Below, piece after piece: positions 1-5,144 of a stretch of 5,144 bases of DNA. The notes beneath the pieces are model-generated. The model made no database searches, had not been told where the DNA came from, and saw nothing but the letters and a program-made list of their open reading frames with translations. A program made the translations under genes and the position numbers. The stretch covers positions 1-5,144 of the forward strand of contig CALGGL010000211.1 of assembly GCA_937915975.1 (NCBI GenBank). The letters run 5' to 3'. The DNA is from an uncultured Lachnospiraceae bacterium. Its GTDB lineage: Bacteria > Bacillota > Clostridia > Lachnospirales > Lachnospiraceae. Positions within the stretch are counted from its first letter, which is position 1. Each line of letters starts with the position of its first letter.

Positions 1-133
1 TACAGCCATCTTCAATTAATTTTTGAATATAAGCTCTTGAAAGCTCATCAAGCTCTTCTGAGAGGAATTTATCAATTCTTAATCCGATATGCAAATCGTA
101 GTTTTCATCAATAATAATTCTTGTTTCGTCCAT
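1..133 (-). CDS. rluD: RluA/RluD-family pseudouridine synthase, N-terminal S4 domain (partial, cut by left edge)
   Basis: Only the first 44 codons are visible. The protein begins MDETRIIIDENYD and then shows an S4 RNA-binding fold signature at residues 18-43 (LRIDKFLSEEL, then LSRAYIQKLIEDG). S4 domains of this type open the RluA/RluD pseudouridine synthases, which isomerise uridines in 23S rRNA. The catalytic domain lies outside the window, so the symbol rests on the S4 match plus the position directly after lspA, where Firmicutes commonly carry this gene (ylyB in Bacillus). The ATG at 133 is the only plausible start in this frame because an in-frame TAA lies at 142-140, two codons upstream. 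Its SD is weak: TGAGG about 10 nt before the ATG. A much stronger G-rich SD lies farther upstream but serves another frame (see the small reading frame at 108-170). Other S4 proteins such as YlmH are less likely, because there the S4 domain is C-terminal. Confidence 0.85.
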   Translation of the reverse strand, partial: MDETRIIIDENYDLHIGLRIDKFLSEELDELSRAYIQKLIEDGC

Positions 134-170
134 TATAATTTAACCTCAGTCGTCCTTTATTCCTTCTCAT
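108..170 (-). other. Possible 20-codon leader ORF overlapping the rluD start
   Basis: An ATG at 170-168 is preceded by a GGGGGG run (184-179) with an 8-nt spacer, a better ribosome site than that of rluD. The frame encodes 20 residues (MRRNKGRLRLNYNGRNKNYY, very basic) and stops with TGA at 110-108, after overlapping the rluD start (133) in another frame. A ribosome finishing here would stop about 23 nt inside rluD. It could be a coupling or leader ORF, or a chance frame in a short gap. The peptide resembles nothing I know. Confidence is low and rests only on SD quality and spacing. Confidence 0.2.
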
Positions 171-174
171 ATGC

Positions 175-190
175 ATATCCCCCCTGATAT
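175..190 (-). promoter_or_regulatory. G-run SD in the loop of a small hairpin, lspA-rluD gap
   Basis: In the transcript, AUAUC (190-186) can pair with GAUAU (179-175), leaving the loop AGGGGG (185-180). This places a strong SD-like G tract in the loop of a 5-bp, mostly A-U stem. The stem is weak and has no U run after it, so it is not a terminator. It may simply be a ribosome site. It is well spaced for the ATG at 170 but far (45 nt) from the rluD ATG at 133. Confidence 0.3.
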
Positions 191-195
191 AAAAA

Positions 196-738
196 CTATT
201 CTCCAGTCTCATCTGTATTATCGTTATTATTGACCTTCTTCCCCATAATTTCACTGATATCCTCTTCTTTATATTTAAAAATCAAGAGGAAAAAGATTAA
301 GAACATACTGACGGTTACATATATATCAGCTACATTAAAGACCGGAAAATCAATTAATTTAAAATCAAAGAAATCAATAACATATGCATACTTAAATCTG
401 TCAATCATATTGCCTACAGCTCCGGAAATCAAAATTGTAATGCAAATCGTTAACATAATATATTTACGGTTACCAATAATGTTATAAAGAACATAAAAAC
501 AACCAATAACAACCAAAGCAGTGAGTATAAGAAAGAATATTCGTCTTCCCTGCATCACACCCCAGGCTGCCCCTTTATTCTGAATATATGTAATTGCAAA
601 AACATTTTTCAATAATTCCTTTGATTCATACAGCTCAAATTTACTTTTGATAACAAATTTGGTAAATTGGTCTATCGAAGTAAGTAAAGCTATACAAATA
701 ACAGGAAGAAACATTATTTTTATCTTGTTATCTTTCAT
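196..738 (-). CDS. lspA: Lipoprotein signal peptidase (signal peptidase II)
   Basis: LspA is the membrane aspartyl protease that removes the signal peptide from prolipoproteins after lipidation of the lipobox cysteine. The 180-residue protein has four hydrophobic segments (about 8-26, 67-87, 93-110 and 139-156) and all family motifs in order: DQFTK (23-27), NKGAAWG (54-60), GNMIDR (109-114) and FNVADIYV (134-141). D113 and D138 are the expected catalytic aspartates. The length is near the family norm, with a hydrophilic Asn/Asp-rich tail after about residue 157. The ATG at 738 has an AAGGG SD 5 nt upstream that overlaps the aroB stop codon, so translation is probably coupled to aroB. Only 8 nt separate the two genes. 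The reading frame is intact and ends in TAG. Confidence 0.97.
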   Translation of the reverse strand: MKDNKIKIMFLPVICIALLTSIDQFTKFVIKSKFELYESKELLKNVFAITYIQNKGAAWGVMQGRRIFFLILTALVVIGCFYVLYNIIGNRKYIMLTICITILISGAVGNMIDRFKYAYVIDFFDFKLIDFPVFNVADIYVTVSMFLIFFLLIFKYKEEDISEIMGKKVNNNDNTDETGE

Positions 739-743
739 TTTTA

Positions 744-748
744 CCCTT
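744..748 (-). promoter_or_regulatory. lspA ribosome binding site overlapping the aroB stop codon
   Basis: The sequence TTAAGGGTAAAAATG spans the end of aroB and the start of lspA. The aroB TAA is at 749-747 and the AAGGG SD at 748-744, followed by a 5-nt spacer to the ATG at 738. A ribosome terminating on aroB covers the lspA site, which is the arrangement expected for translational coupling. Confidence 0.7.
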
Positions 749-1853
749 AATTGCAGTTATTAATATAATAATTAAAAGCTTCCCTCATATCATCAGATGA
801 GACATTCATATCAATATAGGCATCGCCTATATCTTTAAGAAGAATGAATTTTATCTTATTTCCAACAGCTTTTTTATCATTTTTTGTATATTCAACAATT
901 TTTTCTATATCCAAATCACCCGGAAGCTTGGGAATATCGTACATTTTTATTGAATTTATAATCTCATTCAAAACATTTATATCAATATTTGCCTTGTTGT
1001 ATGAAATAATTGCTGCAAGGATTGAACCTATAAGCACACATTCTCCATGTAAAAGCTTAAAATTCATATATTTTTCCAATGCATGTCCAAGTGTATGTCC
1101 AAAGTTAAGAAGAGCTCTTTTACCTTTTTCGGTAGGATCCTCCTCTACTACTGCTCTTTTAATAAGACAGCTTCTTTGAACAAGTTCACAAAGTGTATCA
1201 TATTCATAAGCATTTATCTTGGAAAAATTAAGCTTTATCCAATCAAAATAAGGCTTGTCAAGAATCAGACCATGCTTAATTACCTCTCCCATTCCTGATA
1301 TAAACTGTCTTCTGTCAAGAGACTTTAAAGCATTTTGATTCATATATACAAGCTTTGGCATATGAAATGCGCCAACCATATTTTTGTATGCCGAAAAATC
1401 AACACCGGTTTTTCCTCCGATACTTGAATCCACCTGTGACAGAAGGCTGGTGGGAACCTGAATAAAATCAATACCTCTGAGATAAGTAGCTGCTGCGAAT
1501 CCCGTTAAATCTCCGGTAACACCTCCACCAAGTGCAACAAGTACATCCTTTCTGTCAAATTGCTCTTTGATAAGAACCTCATATAAAGCTCTGACAACAT
1601 CCAGATTCTTACTTTCTTCACCTGCCGGAAAAACAAAACGTATAACCTTATCGAATTTTCCGGTTTTTTCAAGTGAAACTAATATAGCATCCAAAAATAA
1701 GGATGCTACATTAGTCTCGGATACTATACATATCTTTCTGCTTTCATATCCGATCTGTAATAAAGAATCGGAAAGATTATCATAAGAATCATTAAATGTT
1801 ATATCATATACAGGCTTATTATCAAGATGAACGGTTAAATTATTAATTATCAT
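747..1853 (-). CDS. aroB: 3-dehydroquinate synthase
   Basis: AroB converts DAHP to 3-dehydroquinate, the second step of the shikimate pathway, using NAD+ and a divalent metal in the cytoplasm. The 368-residue protein is full length for the family. It has the NAD-binding glycine motif ALGGGVTGDLTGF (107-119) and the active-site block PTSLLSQVDSSIGGKTG (134-150). The metal ligands are E190 in GEVIKHG, H253 in NFGHTLGHALE and H269 in LLHGE, with the same 16-residue spacing between the two histidines as in characterised enzymes. K148, N158 and K194 are at expected substrate-contact positions. The ATG at 1853 has a GAGGT SD with a 7-nt spacer. The gene lies 24 nt after divIVA and 8 nt before lspA. 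No other shikimate gene is visible in the window, so it appears as a lone pathway member inside a division and envelope cluster. Confidence 0.98.
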   Translation of the reverse strand: MIINNLTVHLDNKPVYDITFNDSYDNLSDSLLQIGYESRKICIVSETNVASLFLDAILVSLEKTGKFDKVIRFVFPAGEESKNLDVVRALYEVLIKEQFDRKDVLVALGGGVTGDLTGFAAATYLRGIDFIQVPTSLLSQVDSSIGGKTGVDFSAYKNMVGAFHMPKLVYMNQNALKSLDRRQFISGMGEVIKHGLILDKPYFDWIKLNFSKINAYEYDTLCELVQRSCLIKRAVVEEDPTEKGKRALLNFGHTLGHALEKYMNFKLLHGECVLIGSILAAIISYNKANIDINVLNEIINSIKMYDIPKLPGDLDIEKIVEYTKNDKKAVGNKIKFILLKDIGDAYIDMNVSSDDMREAFNYYINNCN

Positions 1854-1877
1854 CTTATTTACCTCATAAAATATATA

Positions 1878-3161
1878 TTATACAAATTCAAAATCTTCAG
1901 AATCATCATCGTCGCCGTTACCTAAGAGATTACTTTCTTTAACGGTCTCAACTTCAACCTCAACATCCTCTGAATCAAAGTTAACAGTCGGAATTTCTTC
2001 TGATGAATCGGAAGCATCTGATGCCTCTTCGGCTGCAACCTTTTTTTCAGCGGCTTTTTTAATATCTTTTTCGAAAGTAAATATATTATCTACAACCGGC
2101 TTTTTAGGCTTATCATCCCCGGAAGCAGCTTTACTTGATGAAGCTTTGCTGTCAGTATCCGAGTTGGCGGAATTAACTATATCCTTAATTTTTTCTTCAG
2201 CCGCTTTTGTATCGGTTTCTTTCTTTACCTTGGAAGCAGGTTCGCTCTTTTTATCGGAAGCTTTATCACCTGAGGAACTTTTTGTTCCTGAAGTTGATGA
2301 AGATGATTTCTTTGCCTGACCGCTTTTTGAACTCGAACGGTTTTTTGAACTTCCCATTCCATCTGTATTTACTGTAAATGCAGGTCCACCTTTCTTCTTT
2401 TCGGTAACTGTTCGTCCGTCATACGGGTTATATCTGCCGTTTTGCTTGTTTGCATCCGGATTAAACGGATCAACAAAATTCTCACCTGCAGAAAGATTTG
2501 AAGTATATACTGCACTTGTACTAACCTTATCTTCGGCACTCATACTTGTAGCACCGCCGTTAAAACCTCCCAAAGTTGATTCATCTCTCATCTGAGGATC
2601 GCCTTCAAAGGATCCGAAAGGCATATTTGGTCCGCTTGATTTGCTCTTATATGAACCGGCTGAACCGCTAACGGAAACACCGAGAGTCTGTAGAGATTTT
2701 TCGTCTATGTATGACTTAGGATCGAAATCGTCAACCTCAAGCATTTCGAACTGCTTTTGCATAAAATAAACAAAATTTGATTTGTATGCCGCATACTGGG
2801 TTTCTAATTCGGTTATCTTTTGATTTATCTCAGCAAGCTGCTTTTCAGCATCTGCCACGATGAGCTTAGCTTTGTTTTTTGCTTCAAGCTCGATATTCTT
2901 AGCTTCCTTTTGAGCTCTTGATTTTGTATCTTCAGAATCTTTTTCGGCAATCATTATAGACTTCTCAAGTTCCTTTTCCTTTGACTTGTAATTTTGAAGT
3001 CCGTCGGTTAATGTAATAACCTTTTCCTTTAACTCTGCATTTGAACGATAAAGCTTCTCATATGCATCCGATACAACATCAAAAAAAGCATTTACATCCT
3101 TTTTCTCATATCCTAAACCTGTACGAAATTTCTTTTGTTGAATATCAACCGGTGTAAGCAT
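1878..3161 (-). CDS. divIVA: DivIVA-family cell division/polarity protein with long disordered tail
   Basis: DivIVA is a coiled-coil scaffold that binds negatively curved membrane at septa and poles and recruits division or growth proteins. With the start at 3161 the protein has 427 residues. Residues 1-146 align along their whole length with Bacillus DivIVA: MLTPVDIQQKKF at the start, GYEKKDVNAFF (17-27), then coiled coil with KEKELEKSIMIAE (62-74) and SRAQKEAKNIELEAK (81-95). After about residue 155 the sequence is low complexity: Gly/Ser/Asn-rich, then Ser/Lys-rich and basic (about 271-298), and finally acidic (about 376-427, ending DDDDSEDFEFV). Bacillus DivIVA is only about 164 residues. 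The frame is also open from an ATG at 3173, but that codon directly abuts the GGGGG SD and is not usable with it, and family members start at MLTP or MPLTP. The gene follows sepF by 72 nt and precedes aroB by 24 nt. Confidence 0.95.
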   Translation of the reverse strand: MLTPVDIQQKKFRTGLGYEKKDVNAFFDVVSDAYEKLYRSNAELKEKVITLTDGLQNYKSKEKELEKSIMIAEKDSEDTKSRAQKEAKNIELEAKNKAKLIVADAEKQLAEINQKITELETQYAAYKSNFVYFMQKQFEMLEVDDFDPKSYIDEKSLQTLGVSVSGSAGSYKSKSSGPNMPFGSFEGDPQMRDESTLGGFNGGATSMSAEDKVSTSAVYTSNLSAGENFVDPFNPDANKQNGRYNPYDGRTVTEKKKGGPAFTVNTDGMGSSKNRSSSKSGQAKKSSSSTSGTKSSSGDKASDKKSEPASKVKKETDTKAAEEKIKDIVNSANSDTDSKASSSKAASGDDKPKKPVVDNIFTFEKDIKKAAEKKVAAEEASDASDSSEEIPTVNFDSEDVEVEVETVKESNLLGNGDDDDSEDFEFV

Positions 3162-3167
3162 TTTTTC

Positions 3168-3178
3168 AATCATCCCCC
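3168..3178 (-). promoter_or_regulatory. divIVA ribosome binding site that decides the start
   Basis: The transcript reads ACGGGGGATGATTGAAAAA before the ATG at 3161. The GGGGG run (3178-3174) is 0 nt from the upstream ATG (3173) and 12 nt from the ATG at 3161. Zero spacing cannot support initiation. A spacing of 12 nt is long but workable, and the protein then begins with the family-typical MLTP. Confidence 0.6.
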
Positions 3179-3190
3179 GTAAATTTTATT

Positions 3191-3196
3191 ATTATA
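3191..3196 (-). promoter_or_regulatory. Candidate -10 element for divIVA
   Basis: The sepF-divIVA gap is the longest in the window and contains a perfect TATAAT on the minus strand, 29 nt before the ATG at 3161. A start site about 7 nt downstream would leave a short leader that includes the SD. No TTGACA-like -35 hexamer is present at 16-19 nt spacing (the best is GTATTA), and there is no TG extension. In an AT-rich genome this may be chance, so it is a weak candidate for an extra promoter feeding divIVA-aroB-lspA. Confidence 0.2.
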
Positions 3197-3233
3197 TACC
3201 TTCTAAAAACCCATAATACATTTTGTAATGTGA

Positions 3234-3872
3234 TTAGTATTGTCCAAGCTGTGGTGATACAGTAGTTTCGTTAAGAATTTCGTCTCTTAAATCACCCGAA
3301 ACTTCAATTGAGCTTGGTGCAGCAATAAATATATTGGCAGAAATTGCCTGTAAAGAGCCGCCGATTGCATAGCATGCTCCACCTATAAAATCTATAATTC
3401 TTTGAGCAGGAGCAAGTTCAAGCCCCTCCATATTAATTACTATTGTTTTTCCTGCATTAAGGAAATCAGCAACTGTCTGTGATTCGCTTATCTCCTGTGG
3501 CTTAATAACATACACTTCACTTCCTCCTCTGTAACTGTTTGTTCTTTGCTGCTTATTTGAATTAAAATCAACAAGATTATTGTTTTGTTGTTTAACCTGT
3601 GGTCTTGCAGATGCATATGCACCCGTTTGGGACTGTGAGGTTCTGTTTACCGGTTGCGAGGCTGCAGCTGTATATCCGTTATTTCTTGGATAACTTTGAG
3701 GTCTTTCAGCAGGCTTATTTTTTGAATATGAGCCTTTAGGTGATTTTGCCGGAGTAAAATCATCGTCATCCTCGTCATCATCAAATAAATCATCCTCAAA
3801 TTCATCTTCGTCATCTAAATCTTTCATTTTAAAGAAATCCAAAAAACTTCTTTTATTTGAATCCTTAGCCAT
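3234..3872 (-). CDS. sepF: Cell division protein SepF
   Basis: SepF is a cytoplasmic protein that polymerises into rings or arcs, binds the FtsZ C-terminus and tethers it to the membrane through an N-terminal amphipathic helix. The 212-residue protein has a short N-terminal segment that could be that helix (RSFLDFFKMKD, 8-18). A very acidic stretch follows (18-38, 17 of 21 residues Asp or Glu), then a Gln/Asn/Ser/Pro-rich linker (about 40-115). The conserved SepF core spans about 118-195 (VYVIKPQEISESQTVADFL, then VINMEGLELAPAQRIIDFIGG and YAIGGSLQAISANIFIAAP). Bacillus SepF is about 150 residues, so the extra length is in the linker. The ATG at 3872 has a GAGGAG SD with an 11-nt spacer. The gene lies 33 nt after yggS, the usual ylmE-sepF pairing. 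The ylmG and ylmH genes that follow sepF in Bacillus are absent. Confidence 0.97.
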   Translation of the reverse strand: MAKDSNKRSFLDFFKMKDLDDEDEFEDDLFDDDEDDDDFTPAKSPKGSYSKNKPAERPQSYPRNNGYTAAASQPVNRTSQSQTGAYASARPQVKQQNNNLVDFNSNKQQRTNSYRGGSEVYVIKPQEISESQTVADFLNAGKTIVINMEGLELAPAQRIIDFIGGACYAIGGSLQAISANIFIAAPSSIEVSGDLRDEILNETTVSPQLGQY

Positions 3873-3905
3873 AACTATTCATTCTCCTCACATAAAGTTT
3901 TTGTA

Positions 3906-4598
3906 TTAAATATTATAATTGCGTTCTCCGAAAATGCCTGTTCCGACACGAACCATGGTGGCGCCCTCTTCGATAGCAACCATATAATCATTAGTCATAC
4001 CCATTGAGAGTATACTCATATCAATATTATCAATGTTTTTTGATTTTATGTCAAGTAATAATTGGTGCATTTTTCTAAAATATTCCCTGTTTTCTTCGGG
4101 ATTTTGCACAAACGGAGCTATAGTCATAAGACCTTGAACCTTAACATGCTTGAAATTCTTAATTTCATCGAGAATTTCATATATATTATTCTCATCAATT
4201 CCAAACTTGGTATCCTCATGTGCAATATTGACCTGTATCAGGATATTTGCAATTACTTTCTTTTTTTCTGCCTGCTTTTCAATCTCTTTGGCAAGATGAA
4301 CCGAATCGACAGAATGAATCAGACAGGCTTTATCAACAATGTATTTTACCTTATTTGTCTGCAAATGTCCTATGAGATGCCAATTAACAGGCTTTGAGAT
4401 GTTTTCATATTTATCACAAAGCTCCTGAACCTTATTTTCTCCAAACTCGGTCTCTCCGTAAGTCATAAGTTCTTCAATATCCGACAACGGCTTTGTTTTA
4501 CTTACAGCAATAAGAGTAACCTCTTTTTCATCACGTCCGGCTATTTCGCAGGATTTTTTAATATTTTTCCTTACATTTTCGAGATTTTCCTTTAACAT
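3906..4598 (-). CDS. yggS: YggS/PROSC family pyridoxal phosphate homeostasis protein (YlmE)
   Basis: YggS proteins bind PLP through a lysine Schiff base in a TIM-barrel fold like alanine racemase. They lack a known enzymatic activity and help balance vitamin B6 and amino acid pools. From the start at 4598 the protein has 230 residues, normal for the family. Visible motifs are AVSKTKP (31-37, with PLP lysine K34), FGENKVQE (52-59), WHLIGHLQTNK (73-83), QVNIAHEDTKFG (122-133), GLMTIAPF (156-163), SMGMTNDY (198-205) and RVGTGIFGER (217-226). The family usually has SMGMS, here SMGMT, a conservative change. GTG codons at 4610 and 4607 extend the frame by four codons, but they lie inside a strong AAGGTGGTG SD, which points to the ATG at 4598. 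The gene lies 17 nt after the HlyD-like gene and 33 nt before sepF, matching the ylmE-sepF arrangement of Gram-positive division clusters. Confidence 0.96.
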   Translation of the reverse strand: MLKENLENVRKNIKKSCEIAGRDEKEVTLIAVSKTKPLSDIEELMTYGETEFGENKVQELCDKYENISKPVNWHLIGHLQTNKVKYIVDKACLIHSVDSVHLAKEIEKQAEKKKVIANILIQVNIAHEDTKFGIDENNIYEILDEIKNFKHVKVQGLMTIAPFVQNPEENREYFRKMHQLLLDIKSKNIDNIDMSILSMGMTNDYMVAIEEGATMVRVGTGIFGERNYNI

Positions 4599-4604
4599 AT
4601 AAAG

Positions 4605-4613
4605 CACCACCTT
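4605..4613 (-). promoter_or_regulatory. yggS ribosome binding site that decides the start
   Basis: AAGGTGGTG (4613-4605) differs from the ideal AAGGAGGTG at one base and is followed by a 6-nt spacer (CTTTAT) to the ATG at 4598. The two GTG codons that open the longer frame (4610 and 4607) are part of the SD itself, so they are not the start. Confidence 0.8.
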
Positions 4614-4615
4614 TG

Positions 4616-5144
4616 TCAGTATATTATCTGGTTCTCATAAACCTTTGAAGAATCAAGAATTATGTTATCATAAATGTTTAGTGATTCATCGCTTTTAACA
4701 AGAGCAAAATCATCAATTGTTTTAATTATCGTAACCATTTTAAACTCAGCTATACCACGATTGGCGGAATAAACGCCTTTTATGCTTATTCTCGGAATCA
4801 TCGATACGGCAAGACTCTCGTTTGTATTGATATTAAGCAATACATCCGTTTCATCAAATACGAGAGGATCAACATAACAATACTCTTCATCAATCATATA
4901 TATTGTCGGAGACACCTGTTTTATTGTAATTTCATTATCCTCTCCCATATACTGAACATTTATTTTTGTATTGGTGCTTTGATTTCCACCACCCGATAAA
5001 TATGAAACAGGAATCTGGTAAACCTCCTTTTCCGTAAGAGAAGAAACAGGAACCTTAAGTCCCGAATCATCCTCTAATATTATTTCAACGGAGGCAAAAC
5101 GTTCCGACATAAAATTAAGCATAAATTTATCAAGCATAATATTC
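4616..5144 (-). CDS. HlyD-family efflux/adaptor-like protein, C-terminal part (partial, cut by right edge)
   Basis: At least 175 residues are visible, and the frame stays open to the window edge (two codons, Asn-Ile, before the first Met at 5137), so the true start is outside. The sequence resembles, from memory, the C-terminal region of HlyD/membrane-fusion-like proteins found next to yggS-sepF in Clostridia. Features shared with that group are DKFMLNFMSERFASVEIIL, the segment GLKVPVSSLTEKEVYQIP, a beta-rich region with KGVYSANRGIAEFK, and an end of the type ALVKSDESLNIYDNIILDS. No membrane helix is in the visible part; in this family the single anchor is N-terminal. Adaptors of this kind usually bridge an exporter to further envelope components, but no exporter gene is visible here. 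The gene is 17 nt before yggS and so is probably cotranscribed with the division genes. The specific function is unknown, and the family call is made without a search. Confidence 0.75.
   Translation of the reverse strand, partial: NIMLDKFMLNFMSERFASVEIILEDDSGLKVPVSSLTEKEVYQIPVSYLSGGGNQSTNTKINVQYMGEDNEITIKQVSPTIYMIDEEYCYVDPLVFDETDVLLNINTNESLAVSMIPRISIKGVYSANRGIAEFKMVTIIKTIDDFALVKSDESLNIYDNIILDSSKVYENQIIY

Noticed and set aside
169..178. Perfect palindrome ATATGCATAT in the lspA-rluD gap
   Set aside because: Similar ATGCAT-type strings occur in coding parts of lspA, sepF and divIVA, so it looks like a compositional effect rather than an operator.
230..487. Plus-strand ORF of 85 codons opposite lspA
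   Set aside because: It is antisense to the catalytic GNMIDR and FNVADI region of lspA; composition fits a shadow frame.
844..1179. Plus-strand ORF of 111 codons opposite aroB, with another at 1083-1298
   Set aside because: Both are antisense to strongly conserved aroB sequence (metal-ligand and active-site motifs), have no convincing SD or family features, and look like shadow frames.
1567..1785. Plus-strand ORF of 72 codons opposite the aroB N-terminal region
   Set aside because: Shadow of aroB, with no recognisable domain and no ribosome site I could support.
2280..2350. Apparent repeat in the Ser-codon-rich part of divIVA
   Set aside because: It is compositional low complexity (Ser and Lys codons) without a fixed repeat unit; described as part of the protein tail instead.
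3217..3227. Short inverted repeat TACA-TTT-TGTA in the sepF-divIVA gap
   Set aside because: The stem is only 4 bp and has no adjacent U run, too weak for a terminator or a confident operator.
3912..3917. TATAAT on the minus strand before sepF
   Set aside because: It lies in the yggS codons for its last residues (Tyr-Asn), the best upstream hexamer (CAGGCA) is a poor -35, and AT-rich sequence gives such matches by chance.
4062..4397. Plus-strand ORF of 111 codons opposite yggS
   Set aside because: It is antisense to conserved YggS motifs and rich in Phe/Leu/Ile/Asn as expected from an AT-rich complement; no independent support.

Overview
The window is an AT-rich stretch from a Gram-positive Firmicute, most likely class Clostridia and probably Lachnospiraceae. 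This rests on base composition, purine-rich Shine-Dalgarno (SD) sites, a SepF/DivIVA division module, and a HlyD-like gene directly upstream of the yggS-sepF pair, a layout I associate with Lachnospiraceae. No genus is claimed. All genes lie on the minus strand and are tightly packed, so the window reads as one operon-like block transcribed from right to left. It is cut at both ends: the HlyD-like gene runs off the right edge and the rluD-like gene runs off the left edge.

In transcription order the window holds: (1) the C-terminal part of a HlyD-family membrane-fusion/adaptor-like protein (right edge to 4616); (2) yggS/ylmE, a PLP-binding homeostasis protein; (3) sepF, the FtsZ membrane anchor, with an unusually acidic, polar linker; (4) divIVA, with a canonical N-terminal coiled-coil domain and a tail of about 280 residues of low-complexity sequence; (5) aroB, 3-dehydroquinate synthase of the shikimate pathway; (6) lspA, lipoprotein signal peptidase II; (7) the first 44 codons of an RluA/RluD-type pseudouridine synthase. 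Intergenic gaps are 17, 33, 72, 24, 8 and 62 nt. No stretch over 300 bases lacks a gene, and I see no terminator, RNA gene, mobile element or CRISPR array.

Functionally, the right half is a cell-division and polarity module (SepF on the FtsZ ring, DivIVA at curved membrane, YggS as the usual ylm-cluster companion). The left half is housekeeping: aromatic biosynthesis, lipoprotein maturation and rRNA modification. Compared with the Bacillus order (ylmE, sepF, ylmG, ylmH, divIVA), ylmG and ylmH are missing between sepF and divIVA, and aroB sits between divIVA and lspA.

Nothing here is clearly a new system. The points most worth following are the HlyD-like protein at the head of a division cluster in a presumed single-membrane organism, the charge-segregated disordered regions of SepF and DivIVA, a changed membrane-binding loop in DivIVA, and a small reading frame with a strong SD overlapping the rluD start. 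SD evidence also supports starts four codons downstream of the longest reading frame for both yggS and divIVA.
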